Shown: positions 1-11,829, counted from the stretch's first letter. The stretch: DNA of 64,000 bases from Pseudomonas lalkuanensis (GCF_008807375.1 NZ_CP043311.1:1096001-1160000), one strand, 5' to 3'. The notes: generated from the sequence alone by a model not told the origin. Numbers and translations: made by a program.

Positions 1-1958
<1,958 letters not shown>

Positions 1959-2013
1959 TAAAGCCGCATTTTTCCAGAGTCGATTTTTCATATTTCCGCA
2001 ACAGGAGTGCTAA

Positions 2014-2352
2014 ATGAGCTTTCTGATTCCCGCCGCCTATGCCGACGCTGCAGCGCCGGCTGCTGCCGGCCCCGCCGGTACCGGCTTCGAGTGGGTTTTT
2101 CTGATCGGTTTCCTGGTCATCTTCTACCTGATGATCTGGCGTCCCCAGGCCAAACGTGCCAAGGAGCACAAGAACCTCCTCGGCAGCCTGCAGAAGGGCG
2201 ACGAAGTGGTCACCTCCGGCGGCATCGCTGGCAAGGTCACCAAGGTCGCCGATGACTTCGTGGTCGTCGAAGTGTCCGACAACGTAGAGCTGAAGTTCCA
2301 GAAGGCGGCTATCGCGGCGACCCTGCCGAAGGGCACCCTGAAAGCCATCTAA
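2014..2352 (+). CDS. yajC: Sec translocase accessory subunit YajC
   Basis: Small inner-membrane partner of SecDF in the holotranslocon. 112 aa: an Ala/Pro-rich N-terminus, one membrane segment around residues 27-45 (WVFLIGFLVIFYLMIW), the RPQAKRAKEHK basic stretch typical of the family, then a soluble domain with GDEVVTSGGIAGKV. SD CAGGAG upstream. Sits between tgt and secD. Confidence 0.96.
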   Translation: MSFLIPAAYADAAAPAAAGPAGTGFEWVFLIGFLVIFYLMIWRPQAKRAKEHKNLLGSLQKGDEVVTSGGIAGKVTKVADDFVVVEVSDNVELKFQKAAIAATLPKGTLKAI

Positions 2353-2374
2353 GGATCCATGGATCAACACCGAC

Positions 2375-2394
2375 GGGGCGCCAACAGGCGCCCC
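2375..2394 (+). other. Hairpin in the yajC-secD spacer
   Basis: GGGGCGCC (2375-2382), loop AACA, GGCGCCCC (2387-2394): a perfect 8-bp GC stem with a tetraloop in the 62-nt gap between yajC and secD. No T-tract follows, so it is not an intrinsic terminator by itself. It may stabilise processed mRNA or tune read-through into secD (inference). Confidence 0.5.
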
Positions 2395-2414
2395 GCGTCA
2401 TAACGGGCGGAGTC

Positions 2415-4277
2415 ATGCTCAACAAGTACCCACTGTGGAAATATCTGCTGATCCTGGCGGTGCTGGCGATCGGCCTGGTCTATTCCGCACCCAATCTCTA
2501 TCCGGACGATCCGGCGATCCAGATCAGCGGCGCCAGCACCGCGCTGAAGATCCAGCAAGCCGACCTCGACAAGGCGAACGAAGCCCTGAAGCAGGCCGGC
2601 ATCGAACTGAAATCCTCCAGCATCGGCCAGACCGGCGGCCTGCTACGTCTGACCAAGCTGGCCGACCAGCTCCCGGCCAAGGACGTGGTGCGCAAGGCCC
2701 TGGGCGATGACTACGTCGTCGCGCTGAACCTGGCTCCGACCACTCCGGACTGGCTGCGCAAGCTCGGCGCCTCGCCGATGAAGCTGGGTCTCGACCTCTC
2801 CGGTGGTGTGCACTTCCTGCTGGAAGTGGACATGGAGAAGGCTGTCGATGCGCGCCTGAAGATCTATGAAGGCGAAGTCCGCACCCTGCTGCGCAAGGAA
2901 CGTGTCCGCTACCGCAGCCTGCCGGCCCAGGAGAATGGCTTCCAGCTCGGCTTCACCGACCAGGAGTCCCTGGACAAGGCCCAGTCGCTGATCCGCAAGA
3001 GCTTCAATGATTTCGATATCACCACCTCCGCGCGTGGTGATCAGCAGGTCCTGCAGCTGGCCCTCACCCAGGCCAAGCTGGCCGAGATTCGCGAATACTC
3101 GATCAAGCAGAACCTGACTACCGTCCGCAACCGCGTCAACGAACTGGGTGTCGCCGAGCCGCTGGTGCAGCGCCAGGGCGCCAACCGCATCGTGGTCGAG
3201 CTGCCGGGCGTGCAGGACACCGCTGAAGCCAAGCGTATCCTCGGCAAGACCGCCAACCTGGAGTTCCGCCTGGCCGCTGAACCGACCGCCAGCAAGGCGT
3301 CGACCGAATCCTTCGAATTCCGTGAGCCGGGCCGTCCCGCCGTGCCGCTGGAGCGCAGCCTGATCATCACGGGTGACCAGGTGACCGACGCCCAGGCGAG
3401 CTACGACGAAAACGGTCGTCCGCAGGTGAATATCCGCCTCGACGGCCACGGCGGCGAGCTGATGAGCCGTGCCACCCGCAACAACGTGGGTCGCAGCATG
3501 GCGGTGATCTTCATCGAGCAGCGCCCGGTTACCCGCTACGTGACCCAGGATGTCGACGGCGTCCAGAAGGAAGTGGCGGTGCAGAGCTTCAAGGAGGAAA
3601 AGAAGATCATCAGTCTGGCGACCATCCAGTCGCCGCTGGGTAGCCAATTCCGCATCACCGGCCTGAACGGCCAGGGTGAATCTTCGGAACTGGCCCTGCT
3701 GCTGCGTGCCGGTGGTCTGGCTGCGCCGATGTACTTCGCCGAAGAACGCACCATCGGCCCGAGCCTTGGCGCCGAGAACATCATCAAGGGCATCGAATCC
3801 ACCGAGTGGGCGATGGTCTTCGTTTCGCTGTTCATCATGGCCATTTACCGCTTCTTCGGCTTCCTTGCCACCATCGCCCTGGCGTTCAACCTGGTGCTGC
3901 TGGTGGGGCTGATGTCGGTGATCGGTGCCACCCTGACCCTGCCGGGGATCGCCGGTATCGTGCTGACCCTGGGCATGGCGGTGGACGCCAACGTGCTCAT
4001 CTACTCGCGGATTCGCGAGGAGCTGGCCAATGGCCTGTCGGTTCAGCGTGCGATTCACGAAGGCTTCGACCGCGCCTACACCGCGATCGTCGACAGTAAC
4101 CTCACCACCCTGCTGGTGGGCGGCATCCTGTTCGCCCTCGGTACCGGTCCGATCAAGGGCTTTGCCGTGACCATGTCGCTCGGGATCATCACCTCGATGT
4201 TCACCGCCATCATGTTCACCCGCGGCATGGTCAACCTGATCTTCGGTGGCCGCAACTTCAAGAAACTGTGGATTTGA
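2415..4277 (+). CDS. secD: Protein translocase subunit SecD
   Basis: SecD uses the proton motive force with SecF to pull proteins out of the Sec channel on the periplasmic side. 620 aa: N-terminal membrane anchor (WKYLLILAVLAIGLVYS), a conserved region starting at GLDLSGGVHFLLEVD near residue 125, a large periplasmic part, then the C-terminal membrane bundle carrying GMAVDANVLIYSRIREE. Starts at ATG 2415 after a GGCGGAG SD-like sequence. secF follows after 8 nt. Confidence 0.97.
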   Translation: MLNKYPLWKYLLILAVLAIGLVYSAPNLYPDDPAIQISGASTALKIQQADLDKANEALKQAGIELKSSSIGQTGGLLRLTKLADQLPAKDVVRKALGDDYVVALNLAPTTPDWLRKLGASPMKLGLDLSGGVHFLLEVDMEKAVDARLKIYEGEVRTLLRKERVRYRSLPAQENGFQLGFTDQESLDKAQSLIRKSFNDFDITTSARGDQQVLQLALTQAKLAEIREYSIKQNLTTVRNRVNELGVAEPLVQRQGANRIVVELPGVQDTAEAKRILGKTANLEFRLAAEPTASKASTESFEFREPGRPAVPLERSLIITGDQVTDAQASYDENGRPQVNIRLDGHGGELMSRATRNNVGRSMAVIFIEQRPVTRYVTQDVDGVQKEVAVQSFKEEKKIISLATIQSPLGSQFRITGLNGQGESSELALLLRAGGLAAPMYFAEERTIGPSLGAENIIKGIESTEWAMVFVSLFIMAIYRFFGFLATIALAFNLVLLVGLMSVIGATLTLPGIAGIVLTLGMAVDANVLIYSRIREELANGLSVQRAIHEGFDRAYTAIVDSNLTTLLVGGILFALGTGPIKGFAVTMSLGIITSMFTAIMFTRGMVNLIFGGRNFKKLWI

Positions 4278-4285
4278 GGCCTGTC

Positions 4286-5200
4286 ATGATCAAGTCAACC
4301 ATCCGTTTCATGGCGATACGCAACGTTGCGTTCGCCATTACCGTGATCATCAGCCTGATCGGTATCGGCAGCCTGTTCGCCAAGGGTCTGAACTTCGGCC
4401 TGGACTTTACCGGCGGTACCCTGATCGAGCTGTCCTACGAGAAGCCGGCGAACCTCGAACTGATCAAGCAGGAGCTGGGTCAGGCGGGCTATCCGGACGC
4501 CGTGGTGCAGAGCTTCGGCGCCTCCACCGATGTGCTGGTGCGTCTGGCTGGCGAAGACCCGCAACTGGGCAACAAGGTTGCCGACGCCCTGCGCAAGGTC
4601 GACGCAGAGAGCAAGTTCGAGCTCAAGCGCGTTGAGTTCGTCGGCCCGCAGGTGGGCGAGGAGCTGCGTGACCAGGGTGGCCTGGCCATGCTGCTGGCCC
4701 TGGGCGGCATCCTGCTGTACCTGGCCTTCCGCTTCCAGTGGAAGTTCGGTGTCGGTGCCGTGGCCTCGCTGGTCCACGACGTGGTTGTGACTCTGGGTAT
4801 CCTGGCGTTCTTCCAGATTCCCTTCGACCTCACCGTCCTGGCAGCGGTCCTGGCGATGATCGGCTACTCGCTGAACGACACCATCATCATCTTCGACCGT
4901 ATCCGCGAGAACTTCCGCGTGCTGCGTCGTGCGGACCTGATCGAGAACATCGACGTGTCCTGCACCCAGACCCTGCTGCGGACCATTGCGACTTCGATGT
5001 CGACCGCTCTGGCGCTGTTCGCCCTGCTGGTGTTCGGTGGCGACAGCCTGCATGGCTTCGCCCTGTCGCTTCTGGTCGGTGTGGTGGTGGGTACCTACTC
5101 CTCCATCTACATCAGCGCCCCGGTGCTGATCTGGCTGAAGCTGACCTCCGAGGACCTGATTCCGCCGGCGAATACCGCCGAGGTCGACGATCGTCCCTGA
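4286..5200 (+). CDS. secF: Protein translocase subunit SecF
   Basis: Partner of SecD in the inner membrane. 304 aa with GLNFGLDFTGGTLIE after the first membrane segment and a C-terminal bundle containing GYSLNDTIIIFDRIREN, the equivalent of the SecD motif. The ATG at 4286 is chosen because TGAGG lies 8 nt upstream and the protein then begins MIKSTIRFM; an in-frame GTG at 4268 would overlap secD. Last gene of the queA-secF group before a hairpin terminator. Confidence 0.96.
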   Translation: MIKSTIRFMAIRNVAFAITVIISLIGIGSLFAKGLNFGLDFTGGTLIELSYEKPANLELIKQELGQAGYPDAVVQSFGASTDVLVRLAGEDPQLGNKVADALRKVDAESKFELKRVEFVGPQVGEELRDQGGLAMLLALGGILLYLAFRFQWKFGVGAVASLVHDVVVTLGILAFFQIPFDLTVLAAVLAMIGYSLNDTIIIFDRIRENFRVLRRADLIENIDVSCTQTLLRTIATSMSTALALFALLVFGGDSLHGFALSLLVGVVVGTYSSIYISAPVLIWLKLTSEDLIPPANTAEVDDRP

Positions 5201-5220
5201 GGTGTTCGAGCGCCATGTAC

Positions 5221-5252
5221 GAGGCCCGGCAATGCCGGGCCTCGTCGTTTCT
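5221..5252 (+). terminator. Probable intrinsic terminator after secF
   Basis: GAGGCCCGGC (5221-5230), loop AAT, GCCGGGCCTC (5234-5243): a perfect 10-bp stem followed by GTCGTTTCTG, a weak T-tract. It begins 20 nt after the secF stop. Between here and the next start (5379) I see only a short inverted repeat, TTCCCA (5287-5292) with TGGGAA (5299-5304), followed by a T-run at 5312-5317. Confidence 0.65.
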
Positions 5253-5378
5253 GGTGCATGAGACTGACGTCCCATTTGTCGGAATATTCCCATAGGTTTG
5301 GGAACTCGGGATTTTTTCGTCTATCCAAGGCAGGGAGTAGGGCATGCAAGCCCGCGATGGAAGAGTCAGGAGGTTCAA

Positions 5379-5960
5379 GTGAACAAGTCGATGCTCGTCG
5401 GTGCTGTTCTGGGTGCGGTTGGTGTAACTGCCGGCGGCGCCGTGGCTACCTACAGTCTGGTAGGTAATAACGGCCCGGAGTATGCGGAAGTGCTCGCTGT
5501 CCAGCCGATCAATGAAACCGTGAAGACCCCGCGCGAGGTCTGCAATGACGTGGCGGTGACCCGCCAGCGTCCGGTCAAGGATCAACATCAGATCGCCGGC
5601 ACCGTGCTGGGTGCGGTGGCGGGTGGTCTGCTGGGTAACCAGGTTGGTGGTGGTTCCGGCAAGAAGATTGCCACCGTCGCAGGTGCCGTAGGCGGTGGAT
5701 ATGCCGGCAACAAGGTGCAGGAGCACATGCAGGAGAGCGACACCTACACCACCACTGAAACCCGCTGCAAGACGGTAACCGATACCAGCGAGAAGCTGGT
5801 GGGCTATGACGTGAAGTACCAGTTCGACGGCAAGGTCGGCCAGGTGCGCATGGATCATGATCCGGGCCGGCAGATCCCGGTCGGCAAGGATGGTCAGCTG
5901 ATTCTTGGTCAGCAAGGCGCTGTCCAGCCTCAAGGTGGCGTTGCAGGCGTGCAGGAATAA
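5379..5960 (+). CDS. Glycine-zipper 2TM envelope protein
   Basis: 193-aa protein of the glycine-zipper/17-kDa antigen type. GTG start at 5379 with AGGAGG 5 nt upstream; upstream in-frame codons lack an SD. N-terminal hydrophobic segment (MLVGAVLGAVGVTAGGAVA) may be an anchor or signal. The middle has the glycine-zipper hairpin (AGTVLGAVAGGLLGNQVG, then AGAVGGGYAGNKVQE). The C-terminal part has paired Cys residues and YDVKYQFDGKVGQVRMDHDPG, shared with SlyB-like outer membrane proteins. Molecular role unknown; envelope location is inferred. Confidence 0.8.
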   Translation: MNKSMLVGAVLGAVGVTAGGAVATYSLVGNNGPEYAEVLAVQPINETVKTPREVCNDVAVTRQRPVKDQHQIAGTVLGAVAGGLLGNQVGGGSGKKIATVAGAVGGGYAGNKVQEHMQESDTYTTTETRCKTVTDTSEKLVGYDVKYQFDGKVGQVRMDHDPGRQIPVGKDGQLILGQQGAVQPQGGVAGVQE

Positions 5961-5980
5961 GCAGCGTCCAGAAAACGAAA

Positions 5981-6004
5981 AACCCGGCCAAGGCCGGGTT
6001 TTTT
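5981..6004. terminator. Bidirectional terminator between the glycine-zipper gene and suhB
   Basis: AACCCGGCC (5981-5989), loop AA... GGCCGGGTT (5992-6000) followed by TTTT, preceded by AAAA. The A and T runs on the two sides make it work for both converging genes (+ gene ending 5960, suhB ending 6024). Confidence 0.85.
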
Positions 6005-6023
6005 GTGGTCGCGTGAAGCGCGA

Positions 6024-6839
6024 TCAGCGCTTCAGCGACGGCGGCAGGTGCGGCTGGATGGCAGTCAGCACGGCCTTGAAGCACTTGGTGTTGCCCGCTA
6101 CCACGTGGCCCTTCTCGAGGAAGTCATGACCACCGGTGAAGTCGCTCACCAGGCCGCCTGCTTCCTGTACCAGCAGCGCGCCGGCCGCCATGTCCCACTC
6201 GGACAGGCCGAATTCCCAGAAGGCGTCGAAACGGCCGGCCGCGACATAGGCCAGGTCCAGGCTGGCGGAGCCGGCGCGGCGGATGCCGGCGGTCTGGCCG
6301 ACCAGGCTGCGGAACATGCCCAGATAGCTGTCGAGGTTGTCGAGCTGATTGTCGCGGAAGGGGAAGCCGGTGCCGAGCAGTGCGCCTTCCAGGCTCTTGC
6401 GCGGGCTGACGCGCAGGCGGCGGCCGTTGAGGGCGGCGCCACGGCCGCGGCTGGCGGTGAACTCTTCCTGGCGAACCGGATCCAGAACTACGGCGTGTTC
6501 CAGGCGACCCTTGTATTTGCAGGCGATGCTGACGGCGAAGTGCGGAACGCCACGGATGAAGTTGGTGGTGCCATCCAGTGGATCGATGATCCACAGGTAG
6601 TCGGCGCCTTCTCCCTTGCCTTCCAGCAGGCCGCCTTCCTCGCCGAGGATGCCGTGGTTCGGGTACGCCTTGCGCAGGGCCTGCACGATGGACAGCTCAG
6701 CGGCGCGATCGACCTCGGTGACGTAGTCCTTGGCGTCCTTCTCGTTGACGGAGATAACGTCCAGGCGCTCGATAGAGCGGAAAATCAGTTCACCGGCGCT
6801 GCGAGCGGCGCGCAGGGCGATATTCAGCATAGGCTGCAT
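6024..6839 (-). CDS. suhB: Inositol monophosphatase family protein SuhB
   Basis: 271-aa member of the inositol monophosphatase family. Motifs: EEGG (metal-binding Glu), DPLDGTTNFIRG and, near the C-terminus, WDMAAGALLVQEAGG. In proteobacteria SuhB also acts with Nus factors in rRNA transcription, and in P. aeruginosa it has been linked to virulence control (family knowledge). Starts MQPMLNIALRAA at 6839; divergent from trmJ over about 150 nt. Confidence 0.95.
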   Translation of the reverse strand: MQPMLNIALRAARSAGELIFRSIERLDVISVNEKDAKDYVTEVDRAAELSIVQALRKAYPNHGILGEEGGLLEGKGEGADYLWIIDPLDGTTNFIRGVPHFAVSIACKYKGRLEHAVVLDPVRQEEFTASRGRGAALNGRRLRVSPRKSLEGALLGTGFPFRDNQLDNLDSYLGMFRSLVGQTAGIRRAGSASLDLAYVAAGRFDAFWEFGLSEWDMAAGALLVQEAGGLVSDFTGGHDFLEKGHVVAGNTKCFKAVLTAIQPHLPPSLKR

Positions 6840-6991
6840 GGGGAGTTCACCTGGGTCGTTAAAGAAGAAAGCCGCACATGGTATCAGAAAAAGCTCGAGG
6901 CAGGCAGGGGAGGCTGCGTGATTCGTGGCGTTGCGTCGGGGCGTCCGGTAATATTCCGCTCCCTTAGAGCTTCCGCTGAGAGACTAGAGCG

Positions 6992-7762
6992 TTGCTGCAG
7001 AACATTCGCGTGGTGCTGGTCAATACCAGCCATCCCGGCAATATCGGTGGTGCCGCCCGCGCCATGAAGAACATGGGCCTGTCGAAGCTGGTGCTGGTGG
7101 ATCCGGTGGACTTCCCCAGTCCTGAAGCGCGCGCCCGTGCTTCCGGCGCCGACGATATTCTTGACGCTGCCCAGGTGGTCGCCACCCTGGAAGAGGCGCT
7201 GGTGGGTTGCAGCCTGGTGGTTGGCACCAGTGCGCGTGATCGCCGCATTCCCTGGCCACTCCTCGATCCGCGCGAGTGCGGCAGGACTGCGGTGGAGCAG
7301 GCTCGTGCGGGGGAAGTCGCCCTGGTGTTCGGCCGCGAATATGCAGGCCTGACCAATGAAGAACTGCAGCGCTGCCAGTACCACGTGCATATCCCCTCCA
7401 ATCCGGAATTCTCCTCGCTGAACCTGGCTGCTGCGGTCCAGGTGCTGGTGTATGAGGCGCGCATGGCCTGGCTGGAAGTGGAGGGGCTGCCGAGCAAGGT
7501 GGAGAAGGTGGAAACCACCGCCATGCTCAACGCCCAGCCGGTGACCGTCGATGAGCTGGAGCGTTACTACGAGCACCTGGAGAGCACTCTGGTGGAGATT
7601 GGCTTCCTCGACCCGGAGAAGCCCCGGCACCTGATGTCCCGGCTGCGTCGTCTCTATGGGCGAGCCAGCATCAGCAAGCTGGAAATGAACATCCTGCGCG
7701 GCATCCTCACCGAGACGCAGAAGGCCGTGCGGGGCGAAACAAGCAAGCGGAGTGACACGTGA
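6992..7762 (+). CDS. trmJ: tRNA (cytidine/uridine-2'-O-)-methyltransferase TrmJ
   Basis: SPOUT-class enzyme that 2'-O-methylates position 32 of tRNAs. 256 aa beginning [20 protein letters not shown]; start is TTG at 6992, because the conserved N-terminus leaves no upstream alternative. SPOUT knot motifs: [34 protein letters not shown] and [19 protein letters not shown]. The stop overlaps the cysE ATG by one base (TGATG). Confidence 0.95.
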   Translation: MLQNIRVVLVNTSHPGNIGGAARAMKNMGLSKLVLVDPVDFPSPEARARASGADDILDAAQVVATLEEALVGCSLVVGTSARDRRIPWPLLDPRECGRTAVEQARAGEVALVFGREYAGLTNEELQRCQYHVHIPSNPEFSSLNLAAAVQVLVYEARMAWLEVEGLPSKVEKVETTAMLNAQPVTVDELERYYEHLESTLVEIGFLDPEKPRHLMSRLRRLYGRASISKLEMNILRGILTETQKAVRGETSKRSDT

Positions 7763-8538
7763 TGTTCGACAGCATTCGAGAAGACATTCAGAGCGTATTC
7801 CACCGTGATCCGGCTGCGCGCAATGCCTTCGAGGTGCTCACTTGTTACCCGGGCCTGCATGCCATCTGGTTGCATCGCGTGGCCCATGCTCTCTGGATCG
7901 CGGGCTGGAAGTGGCTCGCACGGCTGGTTTCCAACTTCAGTCGCTGGTTGACCGGCATCGAGATCCATCCGGGTGCGAAGATCGGTCGCCGCTTCTTCAT
8001 CGACCACGGCATGGGCATCGTCATTGGCGAAACGGCCGAGATCGGCAATGACGTCACCCTCTACCAGGGCGTGACCCTGGGCGGCACCAGCTGGAACCAG
8101 GGCAAGCGCCATCCGACGCTGGAGGACGGTGTGGTGGTGGGGGCGGGCGCCAAGGTGCTCGGTCCCTTCATCGTCGGCGCCGGCGCCAAGATCGGCTCCA
8201 ATGCCGTGGTGACCAAGGAGGTGCCGGCAGGCGCTACCGCAGTGGGTATTCCGGGGCGGATCATCGTCAAGGCCGATCCCGAGCAGGAGGCCAAGCGCCA
8301 GGCCATCGCCGAGCGTTTCGGCTTCGATGCCTACGGTCTGGGGCAGGACATGCCGGACCCGGTGGCGCGTGCGATCGGTCAGTTGCTGGATCATGTGCAG
8401 GCGGTGGACGAGCGCCTGGACGGCATGTGCAAAGCGCTCACTGCGCTCGGCAGCGATTACTGCGCCAAGGCCCTCCCGGAGCTGCGCGACGAGGACTTCG
8501 CCGGGGTCAAGGATGACGAGCGCAAGCCGGTTGCCTGA
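7762..8538 (+). CDS. cysE: Serine O-acetyltransferase
   Basis: Acetylates L-serine to O-acetylserine, the carbon backbone for cysteine. 258 aa: N-terminal helical domain, then left-handed beta-helix hexapeptides from about residue 70 ([49 protein letters not shown]). The ATG at 7762 overlaps trmJ; the adjacent GTG at 7759 would give one extra residue. Position ahead of the isc genes is logical: cysteine made from its product is the sulfur donor for IscS. Confidence 0.96.
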   Translation: MFDSIREDIQSVFHRDPAARNAFEVLTCYPGLHAIWLHRVAHALWIAGWKWLARLVSNFSRWLTGIEIHPGAKIGRRFFIDHGMGIVIGETAEIGNDVTLYQGVTLGGTSWNQGKRHPTLEDGVVVGAGAKVLGPFIVGAGAKIGSNAVVTKEVPAGATAVGIPGRIIVKADPEQEAKRQAIAERFGFDAYGLGQDMPDPVARAIGQLLDHVQAVDERLDGMCKALTALGSDYCAKALPELRDEDFAGVKDDERKPVA

Positions 8539-8634
8539 GGCCCGTCGATCCGACCCTGGTCCGGAGGGTGGGGGCGGATTATTAGGATGCTAACGGGATG
8601 TGCCTCTGCTATCATGCTCGCCCCTGCAAGATGT

Positions 8635-8684
8635 AATCCCGACTGTTTTAATCAGGCTTATAGTTGACTTAAATAGTCGGGAAT
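8635..8684 (+). promoter_or_regulatory. Two adjacent IscR type-1 boxes
   Basis: Two 25-bp sites lie end to end. The downstream one (8660-8684) reads ATAGTTGACT then TAAAT then AGTCGGGAAT and matches the Enterobacterial type-1 consensus ATASYYGACT...AGTCRRSTAT at almost every position. The upstream one (8635-8659) is weaker: AATCCCGACT then GTTTT then AATCAGGCTT. In this type of control, IscR carrying its [2Fe-2S] cluster represses its own operon; the site overlaps the -35 box. Identification is by consensus match only. Confidence 0.8.
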
Positions 8685-8692
8685 TGCATACT
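8664..8692 (+). promoter_or_regulatory. iscR promoter
   Basis: TTGACT (8664-8669), 17-nt spacer, CATACT (8687-8692): 5/6 and 4/6 matches to sigma-70 boxes. The -35 is inside the downstream IscR box, consistent with repression by occlusion. Confidence 0.65.
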
Positions 8693-8724
8693 CGCTGCAT
8701 TCCAGCGATCCCGTGGTACCCACC

Positions 8725-9222
8725 ATGCGACTGACCACCAAAGGCCGATACGCCGTCACCGCCATGCTCGACTTGGCGCTACATGCGCAGCACGGGCCGG
8801 TGTCTCTGGCAGATATTTCCGAGCGGCAGGGCATTTCCCTGTCTTACCTCGAGCAGCTTTTCGCCAAGCTCCGCCGTGGCAATCTGGTCAGCAGCGTGCG
8901 CGGCCCGGGCGGTGGCTACCAGCTTTCCCGTGACATGCATGGCATTCACGTCGCCCAGGTTATCGATGCGGTCAACGAGTCGGTGGATGCCACCCGTTGC
9001 CAGGGCCTCGGCGATTGCCATTCCGGCGATACCTGCCTCACTCACCACCTCTGGTGCGATCTGAGCCTGCAGATCCACGAATTCCTCAGCGGCATCAGTC
9101 TGGCCGATCTGGTCAACCGTCGCGAGGTCCAGGAGGTCGCTCAGCGGCAGGATCAACGCCGCTGTGGAAGCAATGGCAGGATGCCGCACCTCGATAAGAT
9201 TGAAGCGTCTGCCATCGATTGA
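8725..9222 (+). CDS. iscR: Fe-S cluster-responsive transcriptional regulator IscR
   Basis: Rrf2-family repressor that senses Fe-S status. 165 aa: N-terminal winged helix ([18 protein letters not shown]) and cluster ligands Cys92, Cys98, Cys104 and His107, the same positions as in E. coli IscR. The ATG at 8725 is chosen because [11 protein letters not shown] is the universal N-terminus; an in-frame GTG 12 nt upstream is not. First gene of the isc operon. Confidence 0.97.
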   Translation: MRLTTKGRYAVTAMLDLALHAQHGPVSLADISERQGISLSYLEQLFAKLRRGNLVSSVRGPGGGYQLSRDMHGIHVAQVIDAVNESVDATRCQGLGDCHSGDTCLTHHLWCDLSLQIHEFLSGISLADLVNRREVQEVAQRQDQRRCGSNGRMPHLDKIEASAID

Positions 9223-9271
9223 GCAGGGCGCCGGCCCGTGATTGGCCTCGATACCTGATAGGAGAGCCCCG

Positions 9272-10486
9272 ATGAAATTGCCGATCTACCTCGACTACTC
9301 CGCCACTACGCCGGTGGACCCGCGCGTCGCTCAGAAGATGAGCGAGTGCCTGCTGGTGGACGGCAACTTCGGCAACCCGGCCTCGCGTTCCCACGTGTTC
9401 GGCTGGAAAGCTGAAGAGGCAGTGGAGAATGCCCGTCGTCAGGTGGCAGAGCTGGTCAATGCCGACCCGCGCGAAATCGTCTGGACCTCCGGTGCGACTG
9501 AATCCGACAACCTGGCCATCAAGGGCGTCGCGCATTTCTACAGTGGCAAGGGCAAGCACATCATCACCTCGAAGATCGAGCACAAGGCGGTGCTGGACAC
9601 CACCCGCCAGCTTGAGCGCGAAGGCTTCGAAGTGACCTACCTGGAGCCGGGCGAAGATGGCCTGATCACTCCGGCAATGGTTGAAGCGGCCCTGCGTGAC
9701 GACACCATCCTGGTGTCGGTCATGCACGTGAACAACGAGATCGGCACCATCAACGATATCGCCGCCATCGGCGAGCTGACCCGTGCCCGCGGCATCCTGT
9801 TCCACGTCGACGCAGCCCAGTCCACCGGCAAGGTGGAAATCGACCTGGAGAAACTGAAGGTCGACCTGATGTCCTTCTCCGCCCACAAGACCTATGGTCC
9901 GAAAGGCATCGGCGCCCTGTACGTTCGCCGCAAGCCCCGCGTACGTCTGGAAGCCCAGACGCACGGTGGCGGCCACGAGCGTGGCATGCGTTCCGGTACC
10001 CTGGCGACCCACCAGATTGTCGGCATGGGCGAAGCCTTCCACATCGCCAAGCAGGAAATGGCCAGCGAGAACAAGCGCATCAAGGCTCTGGCCGATCGCT
10101 TCTGGGCCCAGATCGAAGACATGGAAGAGCTCTACCTGAACGGCAGCGCTACTTCCCGCGTACCGCACAACCTGAACGTCAGCTTCAACTATGTCGAAGG
10201 TGAGTCGCTGATCATGGCGCTCAAGGACCTCGCGGTCTCCTCCGGTTCCGCCTGCACCTCGGCTTCCCTTGAGCCGTCCTACGTGCTGCGTGCCCTGGGT
10301 CGCAACGACGAGCTGGCGCACAGCTCCATCCGCTTCACCTTCGGCCGTTTCTCCACCGAGGAAGAAGTGGATTACGCCGCTGCCAAGGTGCGCGAAGCGG
10401 TAGTCAAACTACGTGAACTGTCCCCGCTGTGGGATATGTATAAAGAGGGCGTCGACCTTTCCCAGGTCGAATGGCAGGCGCACTGA
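9272..10486 (+). CDS. iscS: Cysteine desulfurase IscS
   Basis: PLP enzyme that takes sulfur from cysteine for Fe-S assembly and tRNA thiolation. 404 aa: PLP lysine Lys206 in [12 protein letters not shown], and mobile catalytic Cys328 in [21 protein letters not shown], both at E. coli positions. Start at ATG 9272 after TAGGAGAG; an earlier in-frame start would overlap no conserved residues. Confidence 0.98.
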   Translation: MKLPIYLDYSATTPVDPRVAQKMSECLLVDGNFGNPASRSHVFGWKAEEAVENARRQVAELVNADPREIVWTSGATESDNLAIKGVAHFYSGKGKHIITSKIEHKAVLDTTRQLEREGFEVTYLEPGEDGLITPAMVEAALRDDTILVSVMHVNNEIGTINDIAAIGELTRARGILFHVDAAQSTGKVEIDLEKLKVDLMSFSAHKTYGPKGIGALYVRRKPRVRLEAQTHGGGHERGMRSGTLATHQIVGMGEAFHIAKQEMASENKRIKALADRFWAQIEDMEELYLNGSATSRVPHNLNVSFNYVEGESLIMALKDLAVSSGSACTSASLEPSYVLRALGRNDELAHSSIRFTFGRFSTEEEVDYAAAKVREAVVKLRELSPLWDMYKEGVDLSQVEWQAH

Positions 10487-10516
10487 CGCCACCCTGATGA
10501 GTGAGGAATAGTTACC

Positions 10517-10903
10517 ATGGCATACAGCGACAAGGTCATCGACCACTACGAAAACCCGCGTAACGTGGGCAAGCTCGACGCCCAGGACCCGAATGTGGGT
10601 ACTGGCATGGTCGGCGCCCCGGCCTGCGGCGACGTGATGCGCCTGCAGATCAAGGTCAACGAGCAGGGCGTTATCGAAGACGCCAAGTTCAAGACCTACG
10701 GCTGCGGCTCCGCCATCGCCTCCAGCTCCCTTGCCACCGAGTGGATGAAGGGCAAGACCCTGGATGAGGCGGCTGCCATCAAGAACACCACCATCGCCGA
10801 AGAACTGGCCCTGCCGCCGGTGAAGATCCACTGCTCGGTGCTGGCCGAGGACGCCATCAAGGCGGCCGTCCACGACTACAAGCAGAAGAAGGGTCTGCTC
10901 TAA
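10517..10903 (+). CDS. iscU: Fe-S cluster scaffold IscU
   Basis: Scaffold on which IscS builds a [2Fe-2S] cluster. 128 aa with ligands Cys37, Asp39, Cys63 and Cys106 and the LPPVK loop (99-103) recognised by HscA. 30 nt after iscS, 26 nt before iscA. Confidence 0.98.
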   Translation: MAYSDKVIDHYENPRNVGKLDAQDPNVGTGMVGAPACGDVMRLQIKVNEQGVIEDAKFKTYGCGSAIASSSLATEWMKGKTLDEAAAIKNTTIAEELALPPVKIHCSVLAEDAIKAAVHDYKQKKGLL

Positions 10904-10929
10904 GCGCTCGAAACGAGTAAGGAGTTGCA

Positions 10930-11253
10930 ATGGCCATCAGCATGACTGAATCCGCCGCCCGTCACGTGCAGCGTTCCATCGAGGGGCGTGGCAAGGGTGA
11001 AGGTATCCGTCTGGGGGTGCGTACGACTGGCTGCTCCGGTCTCGCCTACGTGCTGGAGTTCGTCGATGAGGTGACCGGGGAAGACCTGGTCTTCGAGAGT
11101 CACGGCGTCAAGGTGATCATCGATCCCAAGAGCCTGACCTACCTCGATGGCACCGAGCTGGACTTCGTTCGCGAAGGGCTCAACGAAGGTTTCAAGTTCA
11201 ATAACCCGAACGTGCGCGGCGAATGCGGCTGCGGCGAGAGCTTCAACGTCTGA
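10930..11253 (+). CDS. iscA: Fe-S assembly A-type carrier IscA
   Basis: A-type carrier that passes clusters to targets. 107 aa with the three family cysteines Cys35 (TTGCSG), Cys99 and Cys101 (GECGCGESF). SD AAGGAG upstream of ATG 10930. Confidence 0.97.
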   Translation: MAISMTESAARHVQRSIEGRGKGEGIRLGVRTTGCSGLAYVLEFVDEVTGEDLVFESHGVKVIIDPKSLTYLDGTELDFVREGLNEGFKFNNPNVRGECGCGESFNV

Positions 11254-11260
11254 GGCGTGT

Positions 11261-11782
11261 GTGGGAACTCCCTGTCATTTTGCGCTGTTTGACCTGAAGC
11301 CGGGTTATCGACTGGATCTCGACCAGCTTGCGACGCGTTATCGCGAGCTGGCGCGTACCGTCCATCCCGACCGATTCGCTGATGCTTCCGAGCGCGAGCA
11401 GCGCCTGGCGCTGGAGCGTGCGGCGCAGCTCAACGACGCCTACCAGACGCTGAAGAGCGCACCACGGCGAGCCTTGTACCTGCTGGCACTGAAGGGGCGC
11501 GAGTTGCCGCTCGAAGTCACGGTGCAGGACCCGAAGTTCCTCCTGCAGCAGATGCAGTGGCGTGAAGAGCTGGAAGAACTGCACGACAGCGCCGACCTGG
11601 ATGGTGTCGCTGTCTTCAAGCGCCGGCTCAAGGCTGCGCAGGCCGAGCTCGACGTCGAGTTCGGCGAGTGCTGGGATGACGTCGAGCGCCGCGAAGATGC
11701 CGAGCGTCTGGTGCGCCGCATGCAGTTCCTCGACAAGCTGACCCAAGAAGTGCGCCAACTGGAAGAGCGCCTCGACGATTAA
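11261..11782 (+). CDS. hscB: Co-chaperone HscB
   Basis: J-domain protein that delivers IscU to HscA. 173 aa. Start set at GTG 11261, 7 nt after the iscA stop, giving the conserved N-terminus [13 protein letters not shown]; the open frame runs further upstream, through iscA in another frame, and that part is not coding. HPD motif at 35-37; C-terminal three-helix IscU-binding domain ([23 protein letters not shown]). Confidence 0.95.
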   Translation: MGTPCHFALFDLKPGYRLDLDQLATRYRELARTVHPDRFADASEREQRLALERAAQLNDAYQTLKSAPRRALYLLALKGRELPLEVTVQDPKFLLQQMQWREELEELHDSADLDGVAVFKRRLKAAQAELDVEFGECWDDVERREDAERLVRRMQFLDKLTQEVRQLEERLDD

Positions 11783-11829
11783 CCCGCGATGCCGTCATGG
11801 TTGCCGGTACGCCTGATAAATAGACAAGC

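Noticed and set aside
5298..5325. GAACTC..TCTAT as an AlgU-type promoter upstream of the glycine-zipper gene
   Set aside because: Spacing is about 12 nt instead of 16-17 and the -10 matches poorly.
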